From Septoria linicola (Eukaryota > Ascomycota > Dothideomycetes > Mycosphaerellales > Mycosphaerellaceae): DNA of 64,000 bases. The position numbers were made by a program, and so were the translations under genes. The stretch is taken from NCBI GenBank assembly GCA_024114885.1, contig CP099425.1, positions 1,736,001 to 1,800,000 of the forward strand, read 5' to 3'. Of the stretch, positions 62,781-64,000 are shown one piece after another. Every line of letters starts with the position of its first letter. Within the stretch, counting starts at the first letter, position 1. Below the pieces are notes generated by a model, which was given only the letters and a program-made list of their open reading frames with translations, was not told the origin of the DNA and searched no databases.

Positions 62781-63988
62781 ATGACAGAGTATGCCGTACA
62801 ACATCTGGAATCTGGAGAGCAATACACACGGCCATGGTCACTAAAGAACGCTGGCCATAATGCGAAATCATTTCCCCAAGAACCAGTCGACCCGGCTGTT
62901 GAAGCCTTCCATCGAACCCTTCCAGACTATAACGAGACCAAGTTGCACGACCTGGGTCTGCTAGCCAAGGAAATTGGGGTAGCCCACGTGTTTATTAAGG
63001 ACGAGTCAACACGTTTTGGCCTTCCGGCTTTCAAAGTACTTGGCGCGTCGTGGGCAATACATCGAAGCATATGCAAGCATCTCGGCATACCAGCCTCGAC
63101 TGCTCTGGACGAGTTGATCAAGCAGCTTTCCAAGAACGCTTCAAATCAGATTCGTCTTGTGACATGTTCTGAGGGCAATTGGGGCCGGGCATGTGGCCGA
63201 ATGGCCAAGATTCTTCGTGTTCCGATCACCATATACGTTCCTGGGTTCATGAGCGAGTATACTCAGAACTTGCTACGTGGCGAGGGAGCAGAGGTGAAAG
63301 TGCTGCAGGATGGCAGTTATGATAATTCTGTTGCTGCTACTAAGCGAGATGCTCAAAGTTCTGGCGCATTGATGGTAATGGACACGAGCTGGGCCGACTA
63401 CACAGAAATCCCAAAGGTACTGTCAACGTGGCTCATTATGGGCCGTCTAGGCTAATCAGAAGACAGTGGGTGACGGAAGGCTATTCTACAATGCTCACGG
63501 AAACGGATCGCCAAATTGCGGCTCTGCTCCCCGGTGCCAAGCCAAACGTGTTCATCGTGTCGGTCGGCGTAGGAAGCTGGGCTCATTCAGTTGTCGCTTA
63601 CTACAAAGCAGCCAATCCCAACAATAGAATCTTGACTGTGGAACCGGAGACTGCTGCTTCTTTCAAGGAGTCTTTGCATGTGGGGCAAATTACACCCATT
63701 CAGACCGGAGAGACAATCATGGCAGGCATGAATTGCGGTACCACTTCTCAGCTCGCCTGGCCGATACTGCAGGCCGGAGTGACGGCTGCTGTGACTGTCA
63801 CTGATCGGGAATCGCACGAGAGTGTCCAATATCTGGAGGCCGCCAAGGTGAATGCCGGCCCTTGTGGAGCAGCTACGCTGGCCGCATTGCGGAAGTACGC
63901 CAATACCCTGTCCACAGAAGAGAGACGTGAGATGGTTGTGGTGCTTTTCAGCACTGAAGGTCGGCGAGACTATGAAGTTCCAGTCTGA
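62781..63988 (+). CDS. Diaminopropionate ammonia-lyase-like PLP enzyme, two exons
   Basis: Fold-type II PLP enzyme that would deaminate 2,3-diaminopropionate to pyruvate and ammonia, or act on a related amino acid. Exon 1 is 62781-63416 and exon 2 is 63467-63988, giving 385 aa. The 50-nt intron has donor GTACTG and acceptor GACAG, joining TEIPK to WVTEGYSTM. The PLP lysine is in GLPAFKVLGASWA (about 73-85). TCSEGNWGRACGRMAKIL and VPITIYVPGFMSEYT form the substrate and cofactor loops. VSVGVGSWAHSVVAYYKA and EPETAASFKESLHVG follow, then IMAGMNCGTTSQLAWPIL. The protein ends 12 bp before the window edge and is complete. Substrate specificity cannot be set from sequence. Confidence 0.88.
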
Positions 63989-64000
63989 TTACGCTCTTAC

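Noticed and set aside
1..64000. CRISPR arrays, rRNA and tRNA genes
   Set aside because: No spaced identical repeats, no rRNA-like stretches, and no segment I could fold into a tRNA; a tRNA scan would be needed to exclude one fully.

Overview
The window is nuclear DNA of a filamentous ascomycete, probably a dothideomycete. Genes carry short GT-AG introns of about 45-90 nt with CTAAC/CTGAC-like branch points. The proteins are fungal-specific (Kar9, WOPR/Pac2-type regulator, Mpe1, Cft2, Ayg1-like hydrolase, DUF6314), and an AT-rich block shows the signature of repeat-induced point mutation (RIP). The class is inferred from protein character, not from a search.

Left arm (1-18.3 kb): a propionyl-CoA-synthetase-like gene cut by the window edge and divergent from Cft2; a proline-rich hypothetical protein; about 5 kb with no gene I can support; a WOPR-domain regulator; a small membrane protein; and a six-exon 14-TM MFS exporter. 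Two diverged copies of an about 155-bp sequence lie in inverted orientation at 7.5 and 17.9 kb.

Mobile block (18.31-27.14 kb): a nested insertion. A Fot1/pogo-type DNA transposon (imperfect terminal inverted repeats about 45 bp long, TA target duplication, minus-strand DDE transposase) has been split inside its transposase, at the first catalytic Asp motif, by a Ty3/Gypsy LTR retrotransposon (172-bp LTRs, perfect 5-bp target duplication). Both are heavily RIP-mutated; catalytic Asp codons have become Asn and Trp/Gln codons have become stops. The retrotransposon also holds a decayed open frame antisense to pol next to its 3' LTR.

Middle (27.5-38.4 kb): Kar9 (spindle orientation), an unknown conserved fungal protein, a secreted M43 metalloprotease and a GPI-anchored App1-type phosphatase.

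Decay cluster (39.2-43.7 kb): four consecutive plus-strand genes (transcription-factor-like, calcineurin-type phosphoesterase, tyrosinase, DUF3237) each retain recognisable domains but carry nonsense codons or frameshifts. Intact genes lie on both sides.

Right arm (43.8-64 kb): a degenerate RNase III-fold protein, a small conserved protein, an Ayg1-like hydrolase, DUF6314, a large F-box-like hypothetical, a Ser-rich GPI protein, Mpe1, a Zn-phospholipase-C-like protein, a newly assembled 97-aa membrane protein, 5-oxoprolinase and a diaminopropionate ammonia-lyase-like enzyme. Cft2 and Mpe1 both act in the pre-mRNA cleavage and polyadenylation factor, and the last two enzymes handle unusual amino acids, but no operon-like pathway is evident. 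The decay cluster and the nested RIP-mutated elements are the most distinctive parts.
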